From assembly GCA_026392115.1 (NCBI GenBank), contig JAPLCQ010000038.1, positions 1 to 64,000 of the forward strand: a stretch of 64,000 nt of DNA, written 5' to 3'. The DNA comes from Armatimonadota bacterium (GTDB taxonomy: Bacteria; Armatimonadota; Chthonomonadetes; Chthonomonadales; CAJBBX01). The number at the start of each line of letters is the position of its first letter. The first letter of the stretch is position 1. The position numbers and the translations under genes are program-made. Positions 16,934 to 25,679 of the stretch are shown piece after piece. The notes under the pieces are model-generated. The model did no database searches, was not told the DNA's origin, and saw only the letters and a list, made by a program, of their open reading frames with translations.

Positions 16934-18007
16934 ATGCCCCAGAGCGGTCGTCCGTGGTCCGGTTACATCGCCGCGTTCATCGCCGGTGCGGCTCTCTGCG
17001 GCGCCGGGATTTGGTTGGGCCGGCCGGCGCGCATCGGAGCCGCGTCGGCGGCATCAGATCAGGTCGTGCGGGCGGCCGGGGCGGTTCGGCGATCAGTGGT
17101 CAACATTGAGAGCCTTACCATGCGCTCCATTGCCGGCCACATGCGGCCCGTAGCCAAGCAGACCGCCTCGGGAATCGTCATCAACAGCGCGGGCCACGTC
17201 ATGACCAACTGCCACGCCGTCGACGGGGCCAGCGTCATACGCGTGACGGCTCCCGACGGCACGCAGTTTGCCGCGCATATTGTCGGCGCCGACGCCGATC
17301 GTGATCTCGCGCTCCTCATGGCGCCTGGCCTCCGAGCTCCGGCGGCCGCCATGGGCGACTCGGATGCCATCCAGGTGGGCCAGAGCGTCATCGCCGTGGG
17401 CAACCCCTTCGGCATCGGCATCACGGTGACCCTCGGTATCGTCTCCGCCACGGATCGTCGCAACCTGCCGTTGGAACAAGGGCGCCGCCTGCCGCGCGTG
17501 ATTCAGACCGATGCGGCCATGAACCACGGCAGCTCCGGCGGCGCACTGGCGACGATGGACGGCAGGGTGATCGGCCTCTGTACCGCGATCCTCGCGGATG
17601 GGCCCGAAGGCGGCCCTGTAGGCGTGGGCTTCGCCATCCCCATGAACGATCTCGCGGGCCTGACCGCCGAGTGGATTCGGCATCCACCCCGAGCCCGTGC
17701 GCCGGAGGAGGCGCCACCGTTTCTGGGCTTCTCCTACTCGCCGGTCCCGCCGGCCGTGGCCGCGCAGCTAGGTGCGCCGCCGGGCCGGTGCCTCATCGTG
17801 CTCCGGGTCTGGCCGATGGCGCCGGCGGATTCCGCAAAAATGCATCGCGGCGACATCATTGTGGGAGTGGAAGGCAAACCCGTGCTGAGCGCCGAGCATC
17901 TGCGGCAGGCCGTCGCAGGCAAGAAGGCGGGCGAGACGCTGGTCCTTACGCTGATGCGGGGAGGCGGCGCGAGGGAGACGGTCCGGGTACGGATGCCCGG
18001 CCCGTAG
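16934..18007 (+). CDS. HtrA/DegP-like membrane-anchored serine protease with PDZ domain
   Basis: A 357-residue trypsin-like protease with one N-terminal membrane anchor (about 10-30). The triad is visible as TNCHAVDGA (His), DADRDLALL (Asp) and NHGSSGGAL (Ser). One C-terminal PDZ domain (about 265-355) carries KMHRGDIIVGVEGKPV. It would degrade or refold damaged envelope proteins. It follows ribH by about 40 bases and may be read through from the rib operon. Close to the DegS/HhoA size class with a single PDZ. Confidence 0.9.
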   Translation: MPQSGRPWSGYIAAFIAGAALCGAGIWLGRPARIGAASAASDQVVRAAGAVRRSVVNIESLTMRSIAGHMRPVAKQTASGIVINSAGHVMTNCHAVDGASVIRVTAPDGTQFAAHIVGADADRDLALLMAPGLRAPAAAMGDSDAIQVGQSVIAVGNPFGIGITVTLGIVSATDRRNLPLEQGRRLPRVIQTDAAMNHGSSGGALATMDGRVIGLCTAILADGPEGGPVGVGFAIPMNDLAGLTAEWIRHPPRARAPEEAPPFLGFSYSPVPPAVAAQLGAPPGRCLIVLRVWPMAPADSAKMHRGDIIVGVEGKPVLSAEHLRQAVAGKKAGETLVLTLMRGGGARETVRVRMPGP

Positions 18008-18016
18008 GGCGGTCAT

Positions 18017-18517
18017 TCAGAAAGCCGACAGGCCGAAATCGCCCTGCGCCTCCACGTCGGAGAGCAGCCACCGTTGTACGGTGTACAGACCACCAAGACG
18101 CGTCTCGGTGAACCGAGCGAATCGCAAGGAGACGGTCGTGCGCGCATACACGACGTCGACCGCCTGCGTGCGCTCGCCCACGGTGACATCGACCACGGCG
18201 CCGTTGTCGCCCGTGATGCGGATGTTGCGGTACTCCATGTACACCTGGCTGCGGCGCAGCTCCCGCATCGAGCGCGCGAGCGCCAGGCGGAGTTGGTCCC
18301 GCCGCATACCCAGGGCGTGGCCGTCCGACGTGAGCAACTCGGCAAGGGCAGCGGGATCGGCCCGGCGCGTGGCATCGGCGGCCTGATCCATCACGCTTCC
18401 CACGACGGACGGTCCAAACGCCGATGCCCGGACATCGAAGGGCCGCAGCACCAGGAGGGCGGCCAGAGCCAGGCATACGATCGCCAAACCTACGGCGATC
18501 CATGATCGTTTCTGCAT
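18017..18517 (-). CDS. Membrane-anchored NTF2-like protein, unknown function
   Basis: A 166-residue protein with one N-terminal hydrophobic helix (RSWIAVGLAIVCLALAALLVL) followed by a soluble domain. The domain begins DQAADATRRADPAALAELLTSDG and has alternating strands ending YTVQRWLLSDVEA, a pattern like NTF2/SnoaL-type folds. I recognise no family with certainty. The ATG at 18517 is preceded by GGGAGGCTGC; the longer frame up to 18841 has no support and would overlap the next gene. It is convergent with the HtrA-like gene, 9 bases apart. Confidence 0.6.
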   Translation of the reverse strand: MQKRSWIAVGLAIVCLALAALLVLRPFDVRASAFGPSVVGSVMDQAADATRRADPAALAELLTSDGHALGMRRDQLRLALARSMRELRRSQVYMEYRNIRITGDNGAVVDVTVGERTQAVDVVYARTTVSLRFARFTETRLGGLYTVQRWLLSDVEAQGDFGLSAF

Positions 18518-18616
18518 TGCAGCCTCCCGGCGCAGGACCAGGGTTGCCCACGCGCGCCCACGCATCATAATAGCTTGGCCACCGCGCTGGTTGGTGCGCC
18601 CATGCAAGGGAGAAGC

Positions 18617-19288
18617 ATGCGAGGCATCTGGTTCGTGCGCCACGGCGCCACCGATTGGAACAGGGACCACAGGCTGCAGGGCCAGACGGACATCGCCCTG
18701 TCCGCGGAAGGACTGGCGCAGGCCGAGACGCTGGCGCTGACATTGGCCGGCTTCCCGGTGGCGTCCATCGTGTGCAGCGACCTGCGGCGGGCAGTGCAGA
18801 CCGCCCAGCCGATCGCCCGCCATCACGGGATCAGGCCGCAACTCACTGCCGACCTTCGCGAGGTCGGCCTCGGTGACTGGGAGGGGTTGACCCCGGATGA
18901 CATTCGAGTGCGCTGGGGCGATGCCGTCCTGAGCGCCTACCAGGGTGATCCCACGACCAACCCCCCGCCCGGCGCCGAGGAGCGCTCAGCGGTTGAGCAA
19001 CGCGTATCCAGGGCCATTGTCGGCGTGCTGGGGGAGTTGACGGAAGGGGTGCATCTGGTGGTGGGCCATGGCGGGACGTTGCGCACGGCCATCTGCTGCG
19101 CCATCGGGGCCCCGCCGGAGTTGGCGCGCCGCATGTGGCTCGACAACGCCTCCATCACGAGAGTCGATTTCGGCGGTCGTCTTCCCCGGTTGGTCTCATT
19201 GAACGATGTCTCGCATCTGGCGCCCCGGCGCGTCGACTGCCCGGTTCGCGATCTTGACAGCCGCCCGGCCACGGCGGAGCCGAGGTAG
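18617..19288 (+). CDS. Histidine phosphatase (phosphoglycerate mutase/CobC-like)
   Basis: A 223-residue protein of the histidine phosphatase superfamily. The catalytic VRHGATDWN motif near the N-terminus gives the phosphorylated His; the second arginine lies in SDLRRAVQTA and the second His in LVVGHGGTLR. Such enzymes dephosphorylate alpha-ribazole phosphate, sugar phosphates or other small substrates; the exact substrate is unclear. The ATG at 18617 follows AAGGGAGAAGC. It lies 69 bases upstream of cdaA on the same strand and may be in one transcript with it. Confidence 0.85.
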   Translation: MRGIWFVRHGATDWNRDHRLQGQTDIALSAEGLAQAETLALTLAGFPVASIVCSDLRRAVQTAQPIARHHGIRPQLTADLREVGLGDWEGLTPDDIRVRWGDAVLSAYQGDPTTNPPPGAEERSAVEQRVSRAIVGVLGELTEGVHLVVGHGGTLRTAICCAIGAPPELARRMWLDNASITRVDFGGRLPRLVSLNDVSHLAPRRVDCPVRDLDSRPATAEPR

Positions 19289-19357
19289 AATAAGGCGTGG
19301 CGGGCGGGCCCACCCGGCGTCCTTTCCCGTCCATCCTCACGGAAGCGACCGCACCCT

Positions 19358-20242
19358 ATGATGCAATGGCTGCCTGACTGGTCCTTGTTGATGAAGTACA
19401 TCAGTCCCGGCGCCGTCGCGGACGTCTTCCTGATCGGCTACCTCATCTACCGTCTGCTGCTGGTGGCCAGGGGCACCCGGGCGCTTCAGGTGATGGGTGG
19501 CCTCATCGTCTTCTTCGCCATGGTGCTTGCCACCGATTGGCTCAACCTCTACGCCCTCAACTGGCTCCTCAAGGAGGCCCTCGTCCTCGGACCCGTCGCA
19601 CTGGTGGTCCTCTTCCTGCCGGAGTTGCGGCACGCGCTCGAGGAGTTTGGCCGGCCTGGCTTCTGGGGTCGCGGCCTGGTCCACTCCAGCACGGCCGATG
19701 TATCCCAGGCCATTGACGAGGTGGTCGCGGCCGTCTCGGTCATGTCGGTGAAACGGATCGGTGCGCTGATCGTCTTCGAGCGTGAGAGCCATGTAGACGA
19801 CATAGTGGCGACCGGAACGATGATCGATGCCGTAGCGTCGGCCAGCCTGCTGGACACGATCTTCTACAAGGGGACGCCGCTGCACGACGGCGCCGTGGTC
19901 GTGCGTCACGGCAAGGTGCTGGCCGCCGGCTGCACGTTGCCTCTGACAGACAGTCCGAGGGTGGACGCCACCGTTCATACCCGGCACAAGGCGGCTCTGG
20001 GAATGTCCGAGGCCACCGACGCCATCGTGGTGGTAGTCAGCGAAGAGACCGGCATCGTTTCCATCGCGGTGGACGGCAAGCTGTTGCGGCCCTTCCGGGA
20101 GGACACGTTGCGCGAGCGGCTGCAAGCCTTCCTGAAGGTGCAGGATGCCAGAACCGTCGCCCGGGAGCGGATCGGCCAGGTAGCCACGCGCGTGGGCGGC
20201 GCCATCATGAAGCGCAACCGCGAACGAGACGCGGGGCAATAG
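19358..20242 (+). CDS. cdaA: Diadenylate cyclase CdaA
   Basis: A 294-residue membrane-bound enzyme that condenses two ATP into c-di-AMP. Three N-terminal transmembrane helices (about 20-85) precede the DAC domain (about 100-270). The DGA motif (PLHDGAVVV) and the second nucleotide motif are present; the latter reads TRHKAALG, where most CdaA proteins have RHR, so Arg is replaced by Lys. Downstream cdaR follows by 9 bases, the standard cdaA-cdaR pairing. The c-di-AMP receptor DarA is encoded 15 kb away in the same window. Confidence 0.95.
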   Translation: MMQWLPDWSLLMKYISPGAVADVFLIGYLIYRLLLVARGTRALQVMGGLIVFFAMVLATDWLNLYALNWLLKEALVLGPVALVVLFLPELRHALEEFGRPGFWGRGLVHSSTADVSQAIDEVVAAVSVMSVKRIGALIVFERESHVDDIVATGTMIDAVASASLLDTIFYKGTPLHDGAVVVRHGKVLAAGCTLPLTDSPRVDATVHTRHKAALGMSEATDAIVVVVSEETGIVSIAVDGKLLRPFREDTLRERLQAFLKVQDARTVARERIGQVATRVGGAIMKRNRERDAGQ

Positions 20243-20251
20243 GCGAGACCC

Positions 20252-21211
20252 ATGCGGAAGCTTCTTGGACACTTCTACCACAACTGGGAACTGAAGGCGA
20301 TCTCGCTGGCAGCCGCCCTGATGATCTGGGCGTACGCCGGCACGCAGCGCGCCGCCGCGCCGTCGCGCCAGGTGTTGGCCGAGGTGCAGACCAAGGGATC
20401 GGCACAACGGGGCCTCTCCGTGGAGGTCCGCGCAGCCACTATCAGTGTGGCGGTCTCGGGTCCCGCCGCCGCGCTGGACCGCCTGAGCGAGGGCGCGGTG
20501 AAGGCCATCGTCGACGTGAGCGCCGCCACGGCCTCGTCGCGTCGGTTGCCCGTCGTGCAACTGATCGCGCCGCCGCTGGGGCCCGCGGTGACGTTCCCCG
20601 ATCAGCGCCTCTCCGTGCCGGTTGAGGTGACGGTCAATATGCGCCGTACGCTCCCGGTGACGCTGAACGTCGTGGGGCAGCCGCCGGCCGGCCGATCGTT
20701 CACGCCCGCCCAGGTGGACCCTCCGCAAGTCGAGGTGTTCGGCTCCACGCAGGATGTGAAGCGCGTCACCGCCGTCGTCGGCTCGGTGATTGCCCGGCAG
20801 GGGCCATTCCGCGGCAACACGCAGCTACGCGCGGTCGATCGCGACGGCATCAACGTCGATACCGTCCAGCTTGAGCCCGCGCTCGTCAGCGTACAGGTCG
20901 ACGTCGTCGACAGCGCGGCGGTGAAGACGGTGGTGATCTCCCCGGCGCTCACAGGTAGGCCGGCGGCGCCGTTCGTCATCGAGGGAGTGACCGTCAGTCC
21001 CATGACGGTCACTCTGGCAGGACCAACGGCGGACATTGCCACCGTGACCTCCATCAGCACGGCGCCGCTATCTGTCGAGGGGACAACGGTCGACGCCACG
21101 CGGCAGGTCGCGCTGGTGATCCCGCCGGGGCTTTCTATCGCCGGATCACCGGCCACGGTCACAGTGACCATTCGCCTCAAGGATGCTTCGCGATCAGAGC
21201 GCGCTCCGTGA
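20252..21211 (+). CDS. cdaR: CdaR, YbbR-domain regulator of CdaA
   Basis: A 319-residue protein with an N-terminal membrane helix (ELKAISLAAALMIWAYAG) and tandem YbbR-type beta domains outside the membrane. Each domain shows the repeated pattern of a strand pair around a VxVSGP or VEVFGSTQDV element. CdaR proteins bind CdaA and tune c-di-AMP synthesis in response to the envelope. It lies 9 bases after cdaA and overlaps the next membrane protein gene by 4 bases. Confidence 0.9.
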   Translation: MRKLLGHFYHNWELKAISLAAALMIWAYAGTQRAAAPSRQVLAEVQTKGSAQRGLSVEVRAATISVAVSGPAAALDRLSEGAVKAIVDVSAATASSRRLPVVQLIAPPLGPAVTFPDQRLSVPVEVTVNMRRTLPVTLNVVGQPPAGRSFTPAQVDPPQVEVFGSTQDVKRVTAVVGSVIARQGPFRGNTQLRAVDRDGINVDTVQLEPALVSVQVDVVDSAAVKTVVISPALTGRPAAPFVIEGVTVSPMTVTLAGPTADIATVTSISTAPLSVEGTTVDATRQVALVIPPGLSIAGSPATVTVTIRLKDASRSERAP

Positions 21212-22179
21212 CGATGCGAGCCGCCACGAACCTGGCTCCGATGTCCCTCAGCGATGTCCTGGATGCGGCGTTCGACCTCTACAAGTCGCACTTCGTCCTC
21301 TTCGCGGGGATCGCCGCGGTCGTGGCGGTGCCCGCCTACCTGATCGACCGGCTCGTTTCGCATTGGCTCGGCATTTACCGCCTGATGGAGCGGATCAGCT
21401 CCTCCAATCAGCCGCCCGACGCGGCGGCCGTCGGCGCCATGATGCTCTACTTCCTTATGGCCGCCACTGTCATGTCGATCTCCTTCGTGCTCCAGTCGGG
21501 AGCGCTCACATCGGCCATCGCCCAGCGCGTTCTGGGGCGGCCCGCGTCGCTCTCGTCGGCCTACCGCTCGGTGCGCAGAGCGTTCTGGCGGCTGCTCGGA
21601 GCCTGGTCGTTGGTAGGCGTGGTCTGGTGCGCATTCGCAGGCGCGGCATCGATTGGTGCGGGCATCATCATCGGCGTCGCCGTTGCGGCGACCGCTGCCG
21701 GCGGCACGACCGCCGTGGCGACGGCCGTGTTCGCCGGCGTCATGGCGGGACTGGCCATCGCGGTCGCCATGGCCCTTGTGGCTGTCATGACATCGGTGTT
21801 CGTGACGCAGATCGTCATGATTGAGCAGCGTCCGGCCACCGAGACGCTGAACCGCCAGTGGGCGCTGGCCAAGGGGCAGGTGTGGCGCCTCGCGGTCGCC
21901 TGCATGACTGTATCGCTCGGCTCAGCGCTGCTCGTGGGCACCACCTACGCCTCCATGGACGCATTGCTCGAGTATGCGGTGTTTCCGGCGCTCCATGTGC
22001 CGTACGAGGTTCAGATCACCGCAAGCAGCATCGTATCCACACTGATCGGAATGCTGGCGCAGCCCTTCATTTGCACGGCCTTCACGCTGCTCTACTTCGA
22101 CCAGCGCGTCCGTCGCGAGGGCTTCGACCTGGATGTGTTGAGTCAGTCATCCCACTGGCACGGGTCCGCCGGATGCTGA
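21208..22179 (+). CDS. Polytopic membrane protein, unknown function
   Basis: A 323-residue protein with about six hydrophobic segments. The opening SLSDVLDAAFDLYKSHFVLFAGIAAVVAVPAYL and the later EQRPATETLNRQWALAKGQVWRLA resemble the glycerophosphodiesterase-membrane-domain-like proteins often found next to DUF4129 genes, which is exactly its position here. It overlaps cdaR by 4 bases and the DUF4129 gene by 7. A role in envelope or secretion is likely only by context. Confidence 0.7.
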   Translation: MTMRAATNLAPMSLSDVLDAAFDLYKSHFVLFAGIAAVVAVPAYLIDRLVSHWLGIYRLMERISSSNQPPDAAAVGAMMLYFLMAATVMSISFVLQSGALTSAIAQRVLGRPASLSSAYRSVRRAFWRLLGAWSLVGVVWCAFAGAASIGAGIIIGVAVAATAAGGTTAVATAVFAGVMAGLAIAVAMALVAVMTSVFVTQIVMIEQRPATETLNRQWALAKGQVWRLAVACMTVSLGSALLVGTTYASMDALLEYAVFPALHVPYEVQITASSIVSTLIGMLAQPFICTAFTLLYFDQRVRREGFDLDVLSQSSHWHGSAGC

Positions 22180-22928
22180 AGTGGCTCGTGGCGGTCGCGT
22201 TGATCTTCATCGTCTCCTCGCAGGCAGCGGTCGCGCGGACTCCGGTGGCGGACAGCGAGCGGCAGTGGGTGCAAGCGGATGTGCGGACTATCCTGGCCCA
22301 GCGCGACTACCAGTCGGTCGCGCCCGGCAAGTCGCCCTGGTCTTCGGCCCTCTCGCGGGCTCGCAGAGCGCTGGCGCCGCTGTGGGACGGCCTGCGGAGG
22401 TTGCTGCGGTGGCTCACGCCTTCGCGTAGCCCCGGGGCGTCGTGGCTCTACTACGTGGTGCTGGCGGCCTCGCTGGCAGCCCTGGGCTGGGGGCTGGCCG
22501 TGGCCGTACGCGCTCTTGTGCGGGGCGCCGCTGTCCGCTCCGCAGCCACCGACCGCGCCATGCGCGAGGCGGCCCTGCCCGACGCCCCAGAAGACCTGGC
22601 GCCGGAGTCCTGGGCCAAGCACGCCCGGGCCCTGGCTCTTCGAGGCGACCACTCGGGCGCCTACCGTGCGGCCTTCACGGCACTCCTATTGGAGCTGGAG
22701 CGGCTGAACCTGCTTCGATTCGCCCGCAGCAAGACCGTCGGCGAGTACCTGCGCGAGGTGCCCCGAAGCCACGCCATTCGGCCGGCATTCGCCGGAGCGG
22801 CACGCTCTTTTGAGACCCACGTGTACGGCAACCGCCTCCCCGGCGAACCTGACGTGGAGGCCATGCTGGCACACTACGATGGCGCCCGGCAAGAGCCCGA
22901 AGTCCACGTGGGTGAGGCGACGACTTGA
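22173..22928 (+). CDS. DUF4129 domain membrane protein
   Basis: A 251-residue protein with a signal-like N-terminus (LKWLVAVALIFIVSSQAAVA), a second membrane helix near residues 90-115 and a C-terminal DUF4129 domain with AYRAAFTALLLELERLNLLRFARSKTVGEYLREV. Such proteins often accompany transglutaminase-like or MoxR genes, none of which are here. The ATG at 22173 overlaps the previous stop; the frame is open further upstream but inside the previous gene. It overlaps tatD by 4 bases. Confidence 0.8.
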   Translation: MLKWLVAVALIFIVSSQAAVARTPVADSERQWVQADVRTILAQRDYQSVAPGKSPWSSALSRARRALAPLWDGLRRLLRWLTPSRSPGASWLYYVVLAASLAALGWGLAVAVRALVRGAAVRSAATDRAMREAALPDAPEDLAPESWAKHARALALRGDHSGAYRAAFTALLLELERLNLLRFARSKTVGEYLREVPRSHAIRPAFAGAARSFETHVYGNRLPGEPDVEAMLAHYDGARQEPEVHVGEATT

Positions 22929-23728
22929 TCGACACGCACTGCCACCTGGACGACCACCGGTTCGAGGCCGACGAGATACCGAACCTGCTTGCCCGTGCTC
23001 ACGAAGCCGGAGTTCACACGGCCGTCACCGTAGGCTGCGACCTCGCGTCGTCACGCGCATGCCTCGCGCTGGCGCGGGAGCACCATGGCGTCGCGGCCGC
23101 GATCGGCGTCCATCCGCATGAGGCCAAGCACTGGGGCCCTGCGACGGCGCGGACGATGAGGGAGTTGGCCGCATGTCCGGGCATTGTGGCCTACGGCGAG
23201 ATCGGTCTGGACTTCCACTACAACCTGTCGGAGCCCGAGGTGCAGTGGGCGGCATTTCGCGATCAGCTTGAGCTGGCGGGCGATCTGGGTCTCCCCGTGA
23301 TCATCCACTGCCGCGACGCCTACGACGAGATGCTTCCCGACGTCACGGGCTGGCTGGAGGCGGGACGCACGGCGATCATGCACTGCTGGGCAGGCACGCC
23401 GGAGCAGGCCAGGAGCTACGCCACAGCCGGCGCCTATCTGGGCTTCGGGGGCATGGTGACGTTCAAGAGCGCCGATGCCATTCGCCAGGCCTGCGTTGAG
23501 ACGCCGGACCATCTGCTGTTGCTGGAGACCGATGCGCCCTGGCTGGCCCCTATCCCCTACCGCGGCTCGCGCAACGAGCCGCGGCACGTGGCACAGGTAG
23601 CTTCTTCGGTGGCCCGGCTCCGTGGCTCCGACGTGGCGGCGATCGACCGGCTGACCACGGCTAACGCCCTGCGCGCCTACCCGACGTTGGCATCGGCGGC
23701 GGAGGCGGGACCCGGCTCGGCCATATAG
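22925..23728 (+). CDS. TatD family metal-dependent deoxyribonuclease
   Basis: A 267-residue TIM-barrel hydrolase. The metal-binding DTHCHLDD start, AIGVHPHEAK, GEIGLDFHY, VIIHCRDAYDEML, IMHCWAGTPEQA and LLLETDAPWLAP motifs are all conserved. TatD enzymes are 3'-5' exonucleases or D-aminoacyl-tRNA-type hydrolases. The start is a TTG at 22925 overlapping the DUF4129 stop. Its last 52 bases overlap, convergently, the end of the ABC ATPase gene. Confidence 0.93.
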   Translation: MIDTHCHLDDHRFEADEIPNLLARAHEAGVHTAVTVGCDLASSRACLALAREHHGVAAAIGVHPHEAKHWGPATARTMRELAACPGIVAYGEIGLDFHYNLSEPEVQWAAFRDQLELAGDLGLPVIIHCRDAYDEMLPDVTGWLEAGRTAIMHCWAGTPEQARSYATAGAYLGFGGMVTFKSADAIRQACVETPDHLLLLETDAPWLAPIPYRGSRNEPRHVAQVASSVARLRGSDVAAIDRLTTANALRAYPTLASAAEAGPGSAI

Positions 23729-24465
23729 GCATCGACTACCTGGACGGTGGGACCGTCGCGAAGCACCAACCCGTCCTGCAACCAGACCACCCGATGCGCC
23801 ACGCGCCGGACCATCATCATATCGTGCGAAACGAATAGGATGGTTTTTCCGCGTTCCTGGAACTCCTCAATCTTTTCCAAGCACTTGTGCTGGAATGCCT
23901 CATCGCCCACAGCCAGCACCTCGTCGACCAGCAGGATCGCCGGGTAGGTATGCACGGCGATGGAGAAACCCAGCCGCATCTTCATGCCGTCGGAGTAGTT
24001 TCGGAGCGGTGTGTCGATCTTCTCGGCCAGATCCGGCCGGTCGAAGGCGAAGCGCACGATGGAGTCGAACTGCGCTTGGATCTGGCGTCGGCTCAGGCCA
24101 AGGATCGCGCCGTAAAGCTCGACGTTCTCCACCCCCGTCAGGTCGGGGTGAAAGCCCGCGCCCAGCTCAAGCAACGGGGCCACCGTGCCATTGACGGTGA
24201 CTTCACCCGATGTAGGCTTGTATACCCGTGCGACCAGAGAGAGCAGCGTCGACTTCCCGGATCCGTTGCGCCCCACGATGGCCACCGTCTCGCCGGGCAG
24301 GATTTCCAGGTCGATACCCCGAAGCACTTCGCGCCGCTCGAGCCTGGGCGGCCTGAAGATGCTGAGCATGGCGGCCTTGAGGCTGCCGGCGTGCCGGTGC
24401 TGTAGAGTGAAGGTCTTGCGGAGGCTCGCCAGCCGGATGGAGGCCTCCGGAACGCCGCCGTTCAT
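23677..24465 (-). CDS. Polysaccharide-export ABC transporter ATPase
   Basis: A 262-residue ATPase of the Wzt/TagH/RfbE group that powers export of O-antigen or another glycan across the inner membrane. Walker A is GRNGSGKST, the signature region is NYSDGMKMRLGFSIAVHT, Walker B ILLVDEVLAVGD, and the switch His lies in LFVSHDM. It lacks the C-terminal carbohydrate-binding domain found in longer Wzt proteins, so export is probably not gated by terminal sugar recognition. The ATG at 24465 overlaps the permease stop as ATGA. The 3' end overlaps tatD by 52 bases on the other strand. Confidence 0.92.
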   Translation of the reverse strand: MNGGVPEASIRLASLRKTFTLQHRHAGSLKAAMLSIFRPPRLERREVLRGIDLEILPGETVAIVGRNGSGKSTLLSLVARVYKPTSGEVTVNGTVAPLLELGAGFHPDLTGVENVELYGAILGLSRRQIQAQFDSIVRFAFDRPDLAEKIDTPLRNYSDGMKMRLGFSIAVHTYPAILLVDEVLAVGDEAFQHKCLEKIEEFQERGKTILFVSHDMMMVRRVAHRVVWLQDGLVLRDGPTVQVVDAYMAEPGPASAADANVG

Positions 24466-25319
24466 GGCCGCTCCACGAAGCGCCACTTGCGCGCGTTGAA
24501 GAACGCGTAGCTAAGCACGAGCGCGACGAAAGAGACGCCAAGGATGCCGAGCACAGAGCCGGGGTCGAACGGTGACGCGGCATTGCCACCCAGCACCGAG
24601 GGGTGCGGCGGCTCAAGCATGCATTTTCGGTAGCCTGATATCAACACGGCCAGCGGGTTCCACATGTAGATTCGCGCCGCCCAGCCGCCCCATAGGTGGC
24701 GCATTGTCGGCGAATGGAGCACCTGCTCCGGCAGGTACATGATGGGCAGTACGAAGAGCCCGAGGTTGAACAGAACGGTGACGATGTACTTCACGTCCTC
24801 ATAGAAGACATTGAGGCACGAGACCACCAGGCTGGCCGCGGTCACCAGGAAGAACTGGGCCACAACCAGGACCGGGAACCAGACCAGCGTGGGCAGAAGC
24901 GGCGCTCGGAGATAGAACACAAGGTAGGCGAAGAAGACCAGCCACGACATCGCGAAGTGGATGAAGTTCGAGACGCTGGTGGCAAGCGGGATGATCTCCC
25001 GGGGCATGTAGACCTTGCGGATGACGCCGTACATCATGAGGATGGACTGGCTGGAGTCGAGCACGGCCGTCTGGAAGTAGGTCCAGGGGATCATTGCCGC
25101 CAGGACATAGGCCGAGTAGCTATCGAACTTCGCCGCAAAAGTGGTAGCGTTCTTGAAGGCGAACGTGATGCAGGCGACCTGCATCAGAGGAGGGGCGATC
25201 GACCAGACAAAACCCAGCTTGGAGTTCTTGTACCGGACCTTCAGGTCGCGCCTTACGAGCTGCAGGAACAGCGCCCTGAACCGCCAGACCTCCGCCAGTT
25301 CGGCCGTCAGTTGCCGCAT
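24462..25319 (-). CDS. Polysaccharide-export ABC transporter permease
   Basis: A 285-residue ABC-2 type permease with about six membrane helices. The N-terminal cytoplasmic stretch LVRRDLKVRYKNSKLGFVWSIAPPLMQ is the hallmark of the Wzm/TagG group, and MYLPEQVLHSPTM and WNPLAVLISGYRK near the end are also typical. It pairs with the ATPase immediately downstream. The ATG at 25319 has a strong CTGGGGAGGCCCC ribosome site. No glycosyltransferases are adjacent, so the exported glycan is unknown; in a KDO-making cell an O-antigen-like polymer is plausible. Confidence 0.92.
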   Translation of the reverse strand: MRQLTAELAEVWRFRALFLQLVRRDLKVRYKNSKLGFVWSIAPPLMQVACITFAFKNATTFAAKFDSYSAYVLAAMIPWTYFQTAVLDSSQSILMMYGVIRKVYMPREIIPLATSVSNFIHFAMSWLVFFAYLVFYLRAPLLPTLVWFPVLVVAQFFLVTAASLVVSCLNVFYEDVKYIVTVLFNLGLFVLPIMYLPEQVLHSPTMRHLWGGWAARIYMWNPLAVLISGYRKCMLEPPHPSVLGGNAASPFDPGSVLGILGVSFVALVLSYAFFNARKWRFVERP

Positions 25320-25418
25320 GGGGCCTCCCCAGCGGCCGGCGTCGCCGACCAGACGCGAGGCGAGGGCCGTACAAGCGCCGGCGTCACCGTTACGAGCCTG
25401 TGCCACTCAAGGAGAGCG

Positions 25419-25631
25419 ATGGCAATGCAGAAGTGGAAGTACCACAGCATGGTGTGTCGTGATCTATCGATTGTCGATGGCAAGTTGAACGTCGAGGGCG
25501 AAAAGGGCTGGGAACTCGTGTCAGTCGTCCCTGTGGACGCGAACACGGCGCGCGTGTTCTTCAAGCAGCCGATCCCTGAAGAAGCCCCGCTCCCCGAGGA
25601 GACCGAGAAGCTGGAATCATCGCCCATGTAG
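25419..25631 (+). CDS. DUF4177-like small protein
   Basis: A 70-residue protein with the signature arrangement of DUF4177: an aromatic start QKWKYHSMV, then KLNVEGEKGWELVSVVPVD and a strand ARVFFKQP, ending in an acidic tail rich in Glu and Pro. The ATG at 25419 follows AAGGAGAGCG. Function of the family is unknown. It stands alone between two minus-strand transport genes. Confidence 0.75.
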   Translation: MAMQKWKYHSMVCRDLSIVDGKLNVEGEKGWELVSVVPVDANTARVFFKQPIPEEAPLPEETEKLESSPM

Positions 25632-25679
25632 CGGGCTTCAGCCGGCGTTTGAGGCGCACCCCGAACGCCGGCAAGGAAC

